Source: FEN-1297 sp963710735
Lineage (GTDB): Bacteria > Bacteroidota > Ignavibacteria > Ignavibacteriales > Ignavibacteriaceae
NCBI GenBank assembly: GCA_963710735.1
Contig: CAVQBN010000006.1
Coordinates: forward strand, 372,001-436,000
DNA: 64,000 nt
Direction of reading: 5' to 3'
A program made the position numbers and the translations under genes. The notes beneath the pieces were generated by a model. That model ran no database searches. It saw nothing but the letters and a program-made list of their open reading frames with translations, and was not told where the DNA came from. Shown here in pieces: positions 1 through 7,921 of this stretch (within the stretch, counting starts at the first letter, position 1; each line of letters starts with the position of its first letter).

Positions 1-61
1 TCGAATCTTTTGCTTTTAAATGCTTCATTTTCCTGATCAAGATATTATTCTTTCCTTCCAT
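1..61 (-). CDS. possible start of a gene running off the left edge
   Basis: On the minus strand an ATG at 61 is preceded by a GAAGGTG Shine-Dalgarno-like stretch and opens a reading frame of 20 codons (begins MEGKNNILIRKMKH) that is still open at base 1. The peptide is basic and has no recognisable motif. It would be divergent from the sigma factor operon. Only 20 codons are visible, so this could be chance; function unknown. Confidence 0.3.
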   Translation of the reverse strand, partial: MEGKNNILIRKMKHLKAKDS

Positions 62-257
62 TTCACCTTCTATAAAAGAGTTTTTGCCGGCTAAAAAATA
101 TTTATTGATTTATATTAAAAAATCAAATATCCTTTATTTGGATTTATGATTTATAAATCTTAAAACCGTTTAATTGGGTAATAATGCTGGTTTTTTCAGT
201 TAAGACGTAATTAATTATAACTAAAAAGCCTAATGACAAAATTTTTACTATTCAGTT

Positions 258-285
258 GTAACTATTTAAATATTCATTTCGTCTA
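258..285 (+). promoter_or_regulatory. candidate ECF-type promoter of the sigma factor operon
   Basis: GTAAC at 258-262 and CGTCTA at 280-285 are separated by 17 bases, the arrangement of many ECF sigma promoters (AAC-containing -35, CGTC-containing -10). It ends 12 bases before the ATG of the ECF sigma gene, so the transcript would have a very short leader. Autoregulation by the encoded sigma factor is inference. Confidence 0.5.
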
Positions 286-297
286 TAAATTAAAAAG

Positions 298-837
298 ATG
301 TTGAAGTCTCTAAGATATAAGCTATTGATTCAGCAGCATAAAAACAGAATTTACAGTTATTCTCTTTATATGCTAAGAAACAAGTTGGACGCAGATGATG
401 TTACTCAAGAGGTATTCATCAGAATCTGGAATAACTTCGAAAAATTTGATGCAAATGCTGCTAAATCCTGGATAATGAAAACAACACATAATTTATGTCT
501 TGATTATTTAAGGAGGCGAAAGTTGGCAACTGAGAGAGAATATTTAATAGATGAAGAATCCGAAGAAAAACTTCAAAACAACGATAAATTTAGCGACCCG
601 GAAATGGAAACAAGACGTGAAATATTAAAAGAAAAAATTCATGAAGCGATAGAAAAATTACCCGAGAATTTTAAAAGTATTTTTGTTATGTACGAGCTTC
701 AAGGATTAAAATATAGAGAGATTAGTGAAATATTGAACTTACCGCTTAATAGTGTACGGGTATATCTTTTAAGAGCCAGAAAAAAACTGCAGGAAGAATT
801 GAAAGAATATAAACATGAAACAGCAGAAAATTATTGA
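298..837 (+). CDS. ECF (extracytoplasmic function) RNA polymerase sigma factor
   Basis: A 179-residue sigma-70 family protein that would direct RNA polymerase to a stress or signal regulon. Sigma region 2 is visible around residues 10-85, with DADDVTQEVFIRIW followed by a WIMKTTHNLCLDYLRRRK recognition helix. Sigma region 4 is at about 115-170 (LPENFKSIFVMYELQG, YREISEILNL). The length is normal for an ECF factor. Its last 23 bases overlap the next gene, which looks like its anti-sigma factor, so the two are probably translationally coupled. A candidate ECF promoter lies just upstream. The signal is unknown. There is no strong Shine-Dalgarno sequence before the ATG. Confidence 0.93.
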   Translation: MLKSLRYKLLIQQHKNRIYSYSLYMLRNKLDADDVTQEVFIRIWNNFEKFDANAAKSWIMKTTHNLCLDYLRRRKLATEREYLIDEESEEKLQNNDKFSDPEMETRREILKEKIHEAIEKLPENFKSIFVMYELQGLKYREISEILNLPLNSVRVYLLRARKKLQEELKEYKHETAENY

Positions 838-1351
838 CGATAAATATCTGGATAAAATTATTTCCGTGGCTTACGGCGATGCCGGGATAATTGATAAATT
901 AATTGTTTATCGCGATTCCCAAAAGGACCCGGAAGTTAAGAAGTTACTGGATGAATACAGGGCAACAGCAGACGAGGTAAAAAGTATTTCCAATCAAAAA
1001 TGCCCTGATGATTTGGTTAAGAAAATTGAAAAAGAGACAACAGGTATAAGAGAAGATAATGCCGGTAAATATTCAATAGTTTTTAGAAAACCTGTCTTTT
1101 CAACTATAGCTCTTGCAATTATTATAGCATTTACGGCTTTGCTGATATTCAGGCAGCCTAATCCGGGACAGAAATATTCTAAAGCAGAAGTTTTAACTGC
1201 AGAAATGCAAGTTAAGCAATCATTGGGTTTGGTAGGAAAAATCTTTAAGAAAACACAAAATACAATTTCGTATGATGTATTTGATAAACAAGTTGTGCCG
1301 CCAATTAAAAGGGGTATGAACGTTGTAAATAATTTATTAAACGGAGGATAA
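815..1351 (+). CDS. probable membrane-bound anti-sigma factor
   Basis: A 178-residue protein overlapping the end of the ECF sigma gene. It has a cytoplasmic N-terminal part of about 90 residues, one membrane span at about 94-112 (STIALAIIIAFTALLIF) and a short C-terminal part outside. This is the layout of single-pass anti-sigma factors. The zinc-binding HxxxCxxC motif of the ZAS class is absent (only one Cys, near residue 63), so the assignment rests on position and topology. It probably holds the sigma factor at the membrane. The DUF4252 genes downstream follow with almost no gap, which suggests one operon. Confidence 0.65.
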   Translation: MKQQKIIDDKYLDKIISVAYGDAGIIDKLIVYRDSQKDPEVKKLLDEYRATADEVKSISNQKCPDDLVKKIEKETTGIREDNAGKYSIVFRKPVFSTIALAIIIAFTALLIFRQPNPGQKYSKAEVLTAEMQVKQSLGLVGKIFKKTQNTISYDVFDKQVVPPIKRGMNVVNNLLNGG

Positions 1352-1352
1352 A

Positions 1353-1907
1353 ATGAAAAACGTAATCAAAATATTTTTTGTTCTAATTATTGCATTTTCT
1401 CTGAGCTCATTTGCTCAAGACAAAAAGGATTATTCAAATGAACCAGGCTATGTGGATTTTGGCAATTTAGCTTCATATATGAAAAGCGATAAGGTTACCG
1501 AAGTAAATATCGAAAGTTATTTACTAAAAATGGTCAGCAATCTTACTGAAAAAAACGATCCGGAATTATCACAAATGCTAAAGGGATTAAAATTAATTAA
1601 GGTATATTCATTCGATGCAAATACAAAAGATTCTAAACAATTGATGAGTAAAATAGACCAAATCGATAATTCACTTACAAGCAAAAATTGGGATAGAATT
1701 GTTAAAGTAAAGGGCCCTGAAGAGAATACAAATGTTTATATAAAAACAACTCCAGATCAGAAAACAATTGTTGGTTTGGTGGTTATGTCCCTAGAAAAGA
1801 ACGGCGAATCGGCTTTTGTAAACATTGTCGGGAACATTGATATGGATGCATTAGCAAGATTGGGAGATAAGTTTGATATTCCTTCTCTTGAAAATATTCA
1901 TAAATGA
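1353..1907 (+). CDS. DUF4252 secreted protein
   Basis: A 184-residue protein with an N-terminal signal peptide (IFFVLIIAFSLSSFAQ). The body matches the DUF4252 pattern as I know it: a VNIESYLLKM-like helix, LKLIKVYSFD strand, and a final VNIVGNIDMDALARL segment. DUF4252 proteins are common next to ECF sigma/anti-sigma pairs in Bacteroidota, usually in tandem, and their biochemical role is not established. It starts one base after the anti-sigma stop (a GGAGG is just upstream), so it is operonic. It could be a target or a sensor component of the sigma system; that is inference. Confidence 0.75.
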   Translation: MKNVIKIFFVLIIAFSLSSFAQDKKDYSNEPGYVDFGNLASYMKSDKVTEVNIESYLLKMVSNLTEKNDPELSQMLKGLKLIKVYSFDANTKDSKQLMSKIDQIDNSLTSKNWDRIVKVKGPEENTNVYIKTTPDQKTIVGLVVMSLEKNGESAFVNIVGNIDMDALARLGDKFDIPSLENIHK

Positions 1908-1920
1908 TAGGAGCGGGACA

Positions 1921-2475
1921 ATGAAAAAGATTGTTAGTCTTTCGCCAATATTAATTATTTTTCTTTCAAGCATACTGTTTGTCGGATGCTTTGGCGTTGA
2001 CGGTAATTTTTCCAGATTAAAACATGAAATTTTATCCTCAACAGGAAATCGATATTATACTGATGTAGAATTTTCAGTCGGCTCATTAGGACTTTCAATT
2101 GCACGAATTGCTGTCAAAAAGGACGATGATCCGGATGCAAAGGAAATTCTGAATAATATTTCGCATGTTCAAGTGGGAGTATATAAAAATAATCATGCTT
2201 CATCTTTTGATAAAGGATTTCAATTACTTCAGGATATTAATTCTCAAATGGTTGAAAACGGATGGCAATATGTAGTAAGAAGCTGTTGTAAAAATGAGAT
2301 TACCGGTGTATATGTAAAAGTTAATTCCGGCAATCAGCTAAAAGCGCTGTTTGTAGTAAATCTAAAACACGATGAATTAACTTTAGTCGAAGTAAAAGGG
2401 AATTTAGAAAAAGTTTTGGAAACAGCTATTAGAAATAAAGGATTTAATCTTGATCATTCATTCGCAATCAATTAA
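1921..2475 (+). CDS. DUF4252-like lipoprotein
   Basis: A protein of about 184 residues read from the ATG at 1921, which follows a GGAGCGGGACA stretch; an upstream in-frame start at 1873 would overlap the previous gene and lacks the signal. The N-terminus is hydrophobic and ends in a lipobox (LFVGC), so it is probably an outer-membrane or periplasmic lipoprotein. The middle (VQVGVYKN) and the end (LTLVEVKGNLEKVLETA) repeat the pattern of the preceding DUF4252 protein, so the two look like diverged paralogues. It is the last gene of the sigma operon. Function unknown. Confidence 0.72.
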   Translation: MKKIVSLSPILIIFLSSILFVGCFGVDGNFSRLKHEILSSTGNRYYTDVEFSVGSLGLSIARIAVKKDDDPDAKEILNNISHVQVGVYKNNHASSFDKGFQLLQDINSQMVENGWQYVVRSCCKNEITGVYVKVNSGNQLKALFVVNLKHDELTLVEVKGNLEKVLETAIRNKGFNLDHSFAIN

Positions 2476-2515
2476 TGATTAAAAAGATTGGTGAATGGTA
2501 CACAGAATAAAAAGT

Positions 2516-2541
2516 ATTAAGATTAATAGTTAATCTTTAAT
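2516..2541. terminator. AT-only hairpin between convergent genes
   Basis: ATTAAGATTAA at 2516-2526 pairs with TTAATCTTTAAT at 2530-2541 with one bulged base and a 3-base loop. It lies between the ends of two convergent genes (stops at 2475 and 2545). It has no GC core, so termination is uncertain. Confidence 0.3.
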
Positions 2542-2544
2542 AAC

Positions 2545-3861
2545 TCAAAATGAAGTTTTTAATCCTATTTTTCTTATATAAAACCACGCAATTGTAGAGA
2601 AAATGAAAGTAATAATTGCGCAAACAAAAACAGCTGAATGTTCACCAATATTTTGTGCAAATATTCCGATTAATAATGCCCCCAGAGGGAAAAAGCCAAA
2701 CGATGTAAATGAATAAACACTCATTACTCTTCCGCGCAGCGAATCACTAACAATATTTTGGACAATAGCATTGGAGAGATTAAATATTAAGATTATCGCA
2801 CCGCCTGTTCCGAACAATGCTAATAAGGAAATTGGAAGCCAATGCACGACAGAAAAGATTAAAAGCACAGCCGGAAAAACAAAAATTCCAATGGATAAAA
2901 GTTTATACGTATACTTAGAACTTCCCAATGATGCAATTAATAAAGCTGTTAACAAAGCACCAATACCACGTGCTGATTGCATAATGCCGTTTGTTGTTGC
3001 ATCACCGTGAAGAATAGTAACGGCCCATGCAGGAATTAAGGTTACAAATGATAATCCGAATAAATTTATTGCAGCAACCAACCATATTAAAGTTCTAACC
3101 ATCGGTTGTGTCATAGAATAATGCAGACCTTCTTTTAAATCAGCAAAAGTAGATTTAGATTTACGTAAGAATGGCTGTTGTTTAAATTTCATTTTTAACA
3201 GTGCTGTAATTACTCCTATAAACGAAATACCATTAATCAAGAAGCACCAGGCTGGGCCGAATATTGCGTAAATTACTCCTGCCGCTGCTGGACCTAGAGC
3301 TCTTGCAGAATTAAACATTGTTGAGTTCAATGCTATTGCGTTTATTAAATTATCTTTATTAACTAATTCAAGTAGAAAAGATTGTCTTGCCGGAGCGTCA
3401 AAAGCATTTGCAATTCCTAATCCAAATGCTAATGCAATAATGTGCCATGCTTTTATTAGATGAAAAAATGTTAGCCCGCTTAATGTTAAAGCTAAAATCA
3501 TCATAATTGATTGAGTAATAATTAGAACTGTCCGCCTGGGAATTCTATCCGCAACAACACCTCCATAAAACATAAACAGCCAGGCAGGTATTCCGGTTGC
3601 AAATCCTACATATCCCAAATAAACCGGTGAATGAGTAAGTTCAAATATTAAATAACCTTCCGCGGTAGTTTGCATCCATGTTCCGAAAAGTGAGATTATT
3701 TGACCAATAAACCAAAGCTTATAATTTGGATATTGAAGAGCTGCAAAAGTCTGTTTCCAGCTAAACTTTTTTCGAAATCTATAAATTAAATATTGGTATC
3801 TAGATTGACCAACGAGTGATGGCTGAGTAGCTTCATTTTCTATAATATTTTTATCACTCAC
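2545..3861 (-). CDS. MFS exporter (enterobactin exporter/MFS_3-like)
   Basis: A 438-residue integral membrane protein with about 12 hydrophobic spans. After a 45-residue hydrophilic N-terminus it shows the N-terminal half typical of the EntS/MFS_3 type: FGTWMQTTAEGYLIFELT, then the MFS motif A in the first cytoplasmic loop (GGVVADRIPRRT), and later FDAPARQSFLLELV. These signatures belong to drug or siderophore exporters of the major facilitator superfamily. The substrate cannot be read from sequence. It is monocistronic between convergent and downstream-facing neighbours. The second half carries SDSLRGRVMSVYSFT, the repeat of motif A. Confidence 0.85.
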   Translation of the reverse strand: MSDKNIIENEATQPSLVGQSRYQYLIYRFRKKFSWKQTFAALQYPNYKLWFIGQIISLFGTWMQTTAEGYLIFELTHSPVYLGYVGFATGIPAWLFMFYGGVVADRIPRRTVLIITQSIMMILALTLSGLTFFHLIKAWHIIALAFGLGIANAFDAPARQSFLLELVNKDNLINAIALNSTMFNSARALGPAAAGVIYAIFGPAWCFLINGISFIGVITALLKMKFKQQPFLRKSKSTFADLKEGLHYSMTQPMVRTLIWLVAAINLFGLSFVTLIPAWAVTILHGDATTNGIMQSARGIGALLTALLIASLGSSKYTYKLLSIGIFVFPAVLLIFSVVHWLPISLLALFGTGGAIILIFNLSNAIVQNIVSDSLRGRVMSVYSFTSFGFFPLGALLIGIFAQNIGEHSAVFVCAIITFIFSTIAWFYIRKIGLKTSF

Positions 3862-4024
3862 TGGAAGAGGATCCCTTTTATAAATTGATTAAAATATCTT
3901 TTACACTTTTAATAATTCGTATTAAAAAGCTTTAAAATTAGAATAATATAATTTTGGCACGAGTAAAATTACTGAAAGATTATCTAATTTCATTTATAAC
4001 TTTATTTGATATTAGAATAAATAA

Positions 4025-4046
4025 AAACCCGCGGACTTGCGGGTTT
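4025..4046 (-). terminator. rho-independent terminator of the 4076-4945 gene
   Basis: AAACCCGC (4025-4032) and GCGGGTTT (4039-4046) form a perfect 8-bp stem with a 6-base loop. Read on the minus strand it is followed by a T-rich tract (TTATTTATTC) and lies 30 bases after the stop codon of the minus-strand gene. Confidence 0.8.
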
Positions 4047-4075
4047 ATAAATTACATGAATTATTTTTTCGGAGG

Positions 4076-4945
4076 TTATTTTGCAAAGTCAACTTTAACA
4101 TCGCTGAACCAAAGCTTGAAAGTTTTACCCGGACCTTTATGCATAGTTGATATCGTAAATCCTCCGTATGTTTTATTTCCTTCCCATGTAGCTGGACGCG
4201 GATTTTTCTTGCTGCCGCCATGCAGATATATCCACTCATGAATCATATTGTTTTTATTTAAATACAAATCAAATTGATCTCCCGGTGTGTAACCTACTTT
4301 ATTAGAATACTGAACCGCTAAGCATCTTCCTTCCCCATTTCCGATTGGATACTTTTTCATTCCTTCATCCGTAAATTTAACATTTGTATCCCAAACCAGA
4401 TGGAATGGAAATAATAGCCAATAATTATCATTTATAAAAGCAGCATCAATTTTTTTTGTCTTCTCATCCATTTTATCATTACGGTTATAAGTTAAGGTAA
4501 CTTCTTTACCATTTTTGTCTTTACCCCAATAAGTAATTTCCTTTGTTTTAGGATTCCATTCCCACTTTCTGCTTATTTTCTTACCGCCGAATTCAACATT
4601 AAAAGTGTAATCCATCTTCTGGACTTTAGAAAAAGCATCTACTCCATATGCTTTTGCAACTTCCTCATTTAAAGAAGTTTGCTTTTTATCAGGTTCAACA
4701 AAACTTAGTGTGGGTATTGCAGCAATTGTACTGCCGATTTTATTTATTCTAATATTATAGTTAGGAATGAAGAAGAGGCCGAAAATTAAAATTGATGGAA
4801 TTAATATTAGTCCAAGTTTTACAGTAGTTTTTTTTAGATATATCGATAATACAATTAAAGCAAGTATTATTACCAGCATAAATAAAAACAAAAAATTAGA
4901 TTGTATTATAGATAAAAACGAATGGGAATTTAAAAATGTTAACAT
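4076..4945 (-). CDS. membrane-anchored protein of unknown function
   Basis: A 289-residue protein. Two hydrophobic segments lie near the N-terminus (about 15-37 and 45-62), followed by a soluble, beta-rich part of some 200 residues outside the membrane. The latter has several Trp/Gly/Lys motifs such as ISRKWEWNPKTKEITYWG, NDNYWLLFPFHLVWD and GGFTISTMH. It resembles uncharacterised outer-membrane or periplasmic families of Bacteroidota (DUF6503-like), but I cannot name a family with confidence. It has its own terminator. No enzymatic motif is seen. Confidence 0.7.
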   Translation of the reverse strand: MLTFLNSHSFLSIIQSNFLFLFMLVIILALIVLSIYLKKTTVKLGLILIPSILIFGLFFIPNYNIRINKIGSTIAAIPTLSFVEPDKKQTSLNEEVAKAYGVDAFSKVQKMDYTFNVEFGGKKISRKWEWNPKTKEITYWGKDKNGKEVTLTYNRNDKMDEKTKKIDAAFINDNYWLLFPFHLVWDTNVKFTDEGMKKYPIGNGEGRCLAVQYSNKVGYTPGDQFDLYLNKNNMIHEWIYLHGGSKKNPRPATWEGNKTYGGFTISTMHKGPGKTFKLWFSDVKVDFAK

Positions 4946-5173
4946 GAATTTTTCCCTTTATGTTAATTTTAATATTAAGGAATTATTTAAAGAGTATTTT
5001 ATGATTAGTTATTGCCGGTATTATTTAGTACAGGCAAAAAATATTTTATCCGCAAAAAGCTCAAATAAAATAAATAGTCTAAATTTATTGTTCAATACAA
5101 AAGTCTGTATGAGTGCGTTAAAGCAATCGGTATAATGGAGTGATTAGGAGTAAGTTTGAAGGAAGATAAAAAT

Positions 5174-5206
5174 AAGAGGAGAAAAACTTTTGGTTTTACT
5201 CCTCTT
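5174..5206 (-). terminator. terminator of the 5232-5468 small gene
   Basis: AAGAGGAG (5174-5181) pairs with CTCCTCTT (5199-5206), and AAAAC pairs with GTTTT inside. On the minus strand the stem is followed by ATTTTTTATCTT. It lies 26 bases after the stop of the small minus-strand gene. Confidence 0.75.
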
Positions 5207-5231
5207 CATTATTACAATTCCTAGGGGTGCA

Positions 5232-5468
5232 TTAATTCAGCCCTGACAATTGCTCTTTTATCTTTGCACTTGCAGATTCATTAGCTTCTTCCTGTGAAGT
5301 AGTTCCAGATTTAAGTGCCGCTAATTCTTTTGCAGCTTCGGAAATTGTAGCTGAATCCTTTTTTGATTGAGAATTCGAAGCCTCCGCCGCTTTTTGCGCG
5401 TGAGTAGAATATGCTGCTGACAATCCTATAGAGTTTATGCCGGATTGTCCTATTGCTCCGATATACAT
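5232..5468 (-). CDS. small Ala/Ser-rich protein, 78 residues
   Basis: A 78-residue protein with a near-ideal ribosome binding site (AAGGAGGTGAATAC before the ATG) and its own terminator, so it is clearly expressed. It is low in hydrophobics and rich in Ala, Ser, Lys and Glu; the C-terminal half (ATISEAAKELAALKSG, then KIKEQLSGL) is predicted helical. No Cys, no membrane span. The ISEAAKELA segment recalls short motifs in FlgM-like and other small motility-associated proteins, but this is too weak to assign. Function unknown. Confidence 0.7.
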   Translation of the reverse strand: MYIGAIGQSGINSIGLSAAYSTHAQKAAEASNSQSKKDSATISEAAKELAALKSGTTSQEEANESASAKIKEQLSGLN

Positions 5469-5868
5469 TATGTATTCACCTCCTTCATTTCATAATAAAT
5501 CAAACAGATTGTATTCGCACCCCTGTTATTGTAATCGAATAAATTCTCTGTTTGTTTAGTGATATAATACATAATTTATCGTAGTTTAATCTGATGTCAG
5601 AACAATGCATCCAAGCCGGCAGAAATTTTTTAAGGTTTCATTACTACAAGTTCGAGATTCTGAAGCAGCATTTCATCGTACTCACTAAATCCTGCATCTT
5701 TTATTATTTTTCCAAAAAGTTGTAACCCTCGAGGCAAACGTTGAGGAATTAATAATTTAATAAAAGATAAATGACTTATAATGAAATGATTACTAAGCTT
5801 TTTGACAGTGGGAATAAATATAATCGTAACCTAGTAATTGATAAAAAAGATTTGGAATTTTTGGTTTA
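5469..5868. other. 400-base gap holding the small-gene promoter and a gene fragment
   Basis: The part at 5469-5600 is the upstream region of the small protein gene. 5630-5830 holds a decayed coding fragment on the minus strand. A 33-codon plus-strand frame at 5771-5872 also exists but has no good ribosome binding site. Confidence 0.5.
5630..5830 (-). pseudogene. C-terminal gene fragment without a start
   Basis: A minus-strand frame of 66 codons with no ATG ends in protein-like sequence: IPQRLPRGLQLFGKIIKDAG, FSEYDEMLLQNLELVVM, then KP and stop. The composition (amphipathic helix, Gly-Phe turn, final beta strand) is that of a real enzyme C-terminus; the last strand resembles the end of class I methyltransferases, though not enough to assign. 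The frame is closed upstream by a stop at 5831-5833. Best read as what is left of a deleted gene. Confidence 0.4.
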
Positions 5869-6516
5869 TTAATCTTTCGCTCTCTGCATTTTGATCGGCC
5901 CTTTAGATGTTTTACTATAAAGCATTAATTCGCCTCTAATAATTTCAAACTCCCCTCGCATCATTAATGCACCATTTGAAAATACGCGAAAAGTATTTCC
6001 TTTAACCAAATAATTGCCGTCAAAAGCTCTTAAAATTCTATGCACTTCAAAAGATCCATTTGTATTGTATATAATGGTCATTTTCTGTGCATCGGGATTT
6101 AGTACATCCCATGTCCCTATTATTCCTGCGCCTTTTTCAATTCCATGTTCACGTATCATTTTTAAGGTTTGATTTTTACCTTTTGTGTTCATCTCCTGAA
6201 TCAGAGTGTCCGAATAAATTAGCACAGTTGATGAATCAGCTTTATATTTATTTAAGACCGGGATATAATAATCAGAAATTAAAGTAGTACCATGAAGCTG
6301 ATATTTACCCGTCCACTTTGAACTTAAATTATAGTTAAACTTTTTATTTTTTTTAAAATTTAAAGTCAATAAAGACGACTCTAAGGGATTGTGTGGGGTT
6401 TCCCATTTTCCAACTAAAGGATTTTCTTCAACAACTTTCTTTTTCTTTTGGGAGTACAAATCTCCGTGATAACTTATTATTAACATTATGAATACTAAAA
6501 GAAAATTTAATTTCAT
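5869..6516 (-). CDS. secreted two-repeat lipocalin-like protein, function unknown
   Basis: A 215-residue protein with a signal peptide (FLLVFIMLIISYHGDLYSQ) followed by a basic KKKK stretch. The mature part has two similar halves, each beginning with a G-x-W motif: VGKWETP near residue 38 and IIGTWDVLN near 133. Each is followed by beta strands, as in lipocalin-like domains of Bacteroidota secreted proteins. It probably binds a small or hydrophobic ligand, or has a structural role, outside the cell membrane; this is inference. It sits alone. Confidence 0.65.
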   Translation of the reverse strand: MKLNFLLVFIMLIISYHGDLYSQKKKKVVEENPLVGKWETPHNPLESSLLTLNFKKNKKFNYNLSSKWTGKYQLHGTTLISDYYIPVLNKYKADSSTVLIYSDTLIQEMNTKGKNQTLKMIREHGIEKGAGIIGTWDVLNPDAQKMTIIYNTNGSFEVHRILRAFDGNYLVKGNTFRVFSNGALMMRGEFEIIRGELMLYSKTSKGPIKMQRAKD

Positions 6517-6818
6517 TCTCTCCTCTAATTTTAGGATATAATCTATAAATTAAATCAATTTACATTAATTAAGTAAATGGAAAATCACAATAAAATAACG
6601 CACAAACTTAGGTACTAAATTAAAAATAAACAAAGAAGTTCTCATGAAGAAGTTATATTTATCTTATTAAACAAATTTAAAATAGTCAGAACTGTAAGAT
6701 AAAATGAATTAGGAGAAAACTTTGTCGCAGATTGAAGGAATTTCATAATTAAAAGCCACACAGAAATAATTCGGAAAACATATATAGTAGTACGAACTTC
6801 CTTCCACATACAATTATT
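6517..6818. other. noncoding stretch
   Basis: This holds the promoter region of the secreted protein gene on the minus strand. I see no gene, repeat or strong hairpin here. Confidence 0.4.
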
Positions 6819-6932
6819 TTATTTCTTAAATTCTTCCCGTCTGTTTTTAAGATATTTCTTAAAGATAAAAACCTGAGTAATAAATACTGTACTAAATACT
6901 CCTACAAGGATCAAAATCACAGGTGTATGCAT
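6819..6932 (-). CDS. 37-residue single-span membrane protein
   Basis: The minus-strand frame starts at ATG 6932 after AAAGGAATTTAAA and encodes 37 residues: a short N-terminus, one membrane span (PVILILVGVFSTVFITQVFI) and a strongly basic tail ending KKYLKNRREEFKK. Positive-inside charge would put the tail in the cytoplasm. The clean span plus charged tail and a ribosome binding site at normal distance argue for a real small gene. It may be an accessory subunit of a membrane complex, but no partner is adjacent. Confidence 0.5.
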   Translation of the reverse strand: MHTPVILILVGVFSTVFITQVFIFKKYLKNRREEFKK

Positions 6933-7262
6933 TTTAAATTCCTTTGAATAATATTTCCTATTAAAATGAATTAGGATAACTTAAATATATCCGCAATTTA
7001 AGACGAAGTTTATTAAATCATTTATTTTGGAAATGAATATAAATAATTGCCATGTCTTTAGAAACTCACAAAACCAAACTTTAGATTACGGACACACTAA
7101 ACCCGGCTTTTTTTTGAATTGATATTTTCAATATTAAATCACATTTAAATCTCAAATAATTGCATTTTTTAAAAATCGTTCTCAAAATCATATTCTTAAT
7201 TTTTTAGTGGAAAAATAATTATTTATAACTTAATTTATCATTAAATAATAAAGGACTTTAAT
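6933..7262. other. divergent upstream region
   Basis: AT-rich sequence between the small minus-strand membrane gene and the plus-strand PEBP-like gene, presumably holding both promoters. I see nothing else supportable. Confidence 0.4.
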
Positions 7263-7841
7263 ATGCTTAGGCATATTTTATCAGAAATTATTTTCAATTT
7301 TACCCTGGTTCTGTTATTAATTTTGTTATCAGCTAATCATGATTTTTCACAAACTAAAACACATCATAAAAAAATGGAAATAAAACTTTACAGCACTGCA
7401 TTTAAAAATGGTGATTTCATCCCATCTAAATACTCGTGCGAAGGTTCAAATGTTTCCCCTCAAATTCATTGGAATGAGGAGTTAAAAGATGTTAAATCTT
7501 TTGCAATAATTGTGGATGATCCGGATGCGCCTAGCGGAGATTTTGTTCACTTGGTTATTTATAATATTCCAGCTAACGTGAGAGAGATTCATGAAGATGT
7601 TACACCGTCTCGCAACATTTCCGACCAAATTTTGTTAGGTACAAATAGTTTTGGACATATCGGATATAGTGGCCCCTGTCCTCCATCCGGCAAACCTCAT
7701 AGATATTTTTTCAGAATTTATGCGCTTGATACTCTTTTGCATCATCTGGAATCCGGAGCCACTAAAGCTCAATTAGAGAAAGCCATGCAAGGCCATATAA
7801 TTGGTGAAGGAGAATTGATGGGTAAGTATAAGAGGTCATGA
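7263..7841 (+). CDS. YbhB/YbcL family (PEBP, Raf kinase inhibitor-like) protein
   Basis: A 192-residue protein. After an N-terminal hydrophobic segment (VLLLILLSANHDFSQ) that looks like a signal peptide comes the whole PEBP fold. Family motifs are present: GSNVSPQIHW, the ligand-pocket VDDPDAPSGDFVHLVIYNIP and GYSGPCPPSGKPHRYFFRIYAL. Bacterial members bind small anionic ligands; their physiological role is poorly known. Many homologues start at the later Met (MEIKLYSTAF), which would give a cytoplasmic protein, but the signal-like extension and the stronger upstream region favour the longer form. Confidence 0.88.
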   Translation: MLRHILSEIIFNFTLVLLLILLSANHDFSQTKTHHKKMEIKLYSTAFKNGDFIPSKYSCEGSNVSPQIHWNEELKDVKSFAIIVDDPDAPSGDFVHLVIYNIPANVREIHEDVTPSRNISDQILLGTNSFGHIGYSGPCPPSGKPHRYFFRIYALDTLLHHLESGATKAQLEKAMQGHIIGEGELMGKYKRS

Positions 7842-7921
7842 TAAATTTAAGTTTTGATTTATAAAATAGAATTACTTCAAAATTTTTCTAATTGAATAAC
7901 GCATAAAAATATTTTGTTATG

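Noticed and set aside
1..40. TCGAATC at the window start as a tRNA T-arm
   Set aside because: No acceptor or anticodon pairing can be made with the adjacent sequence.
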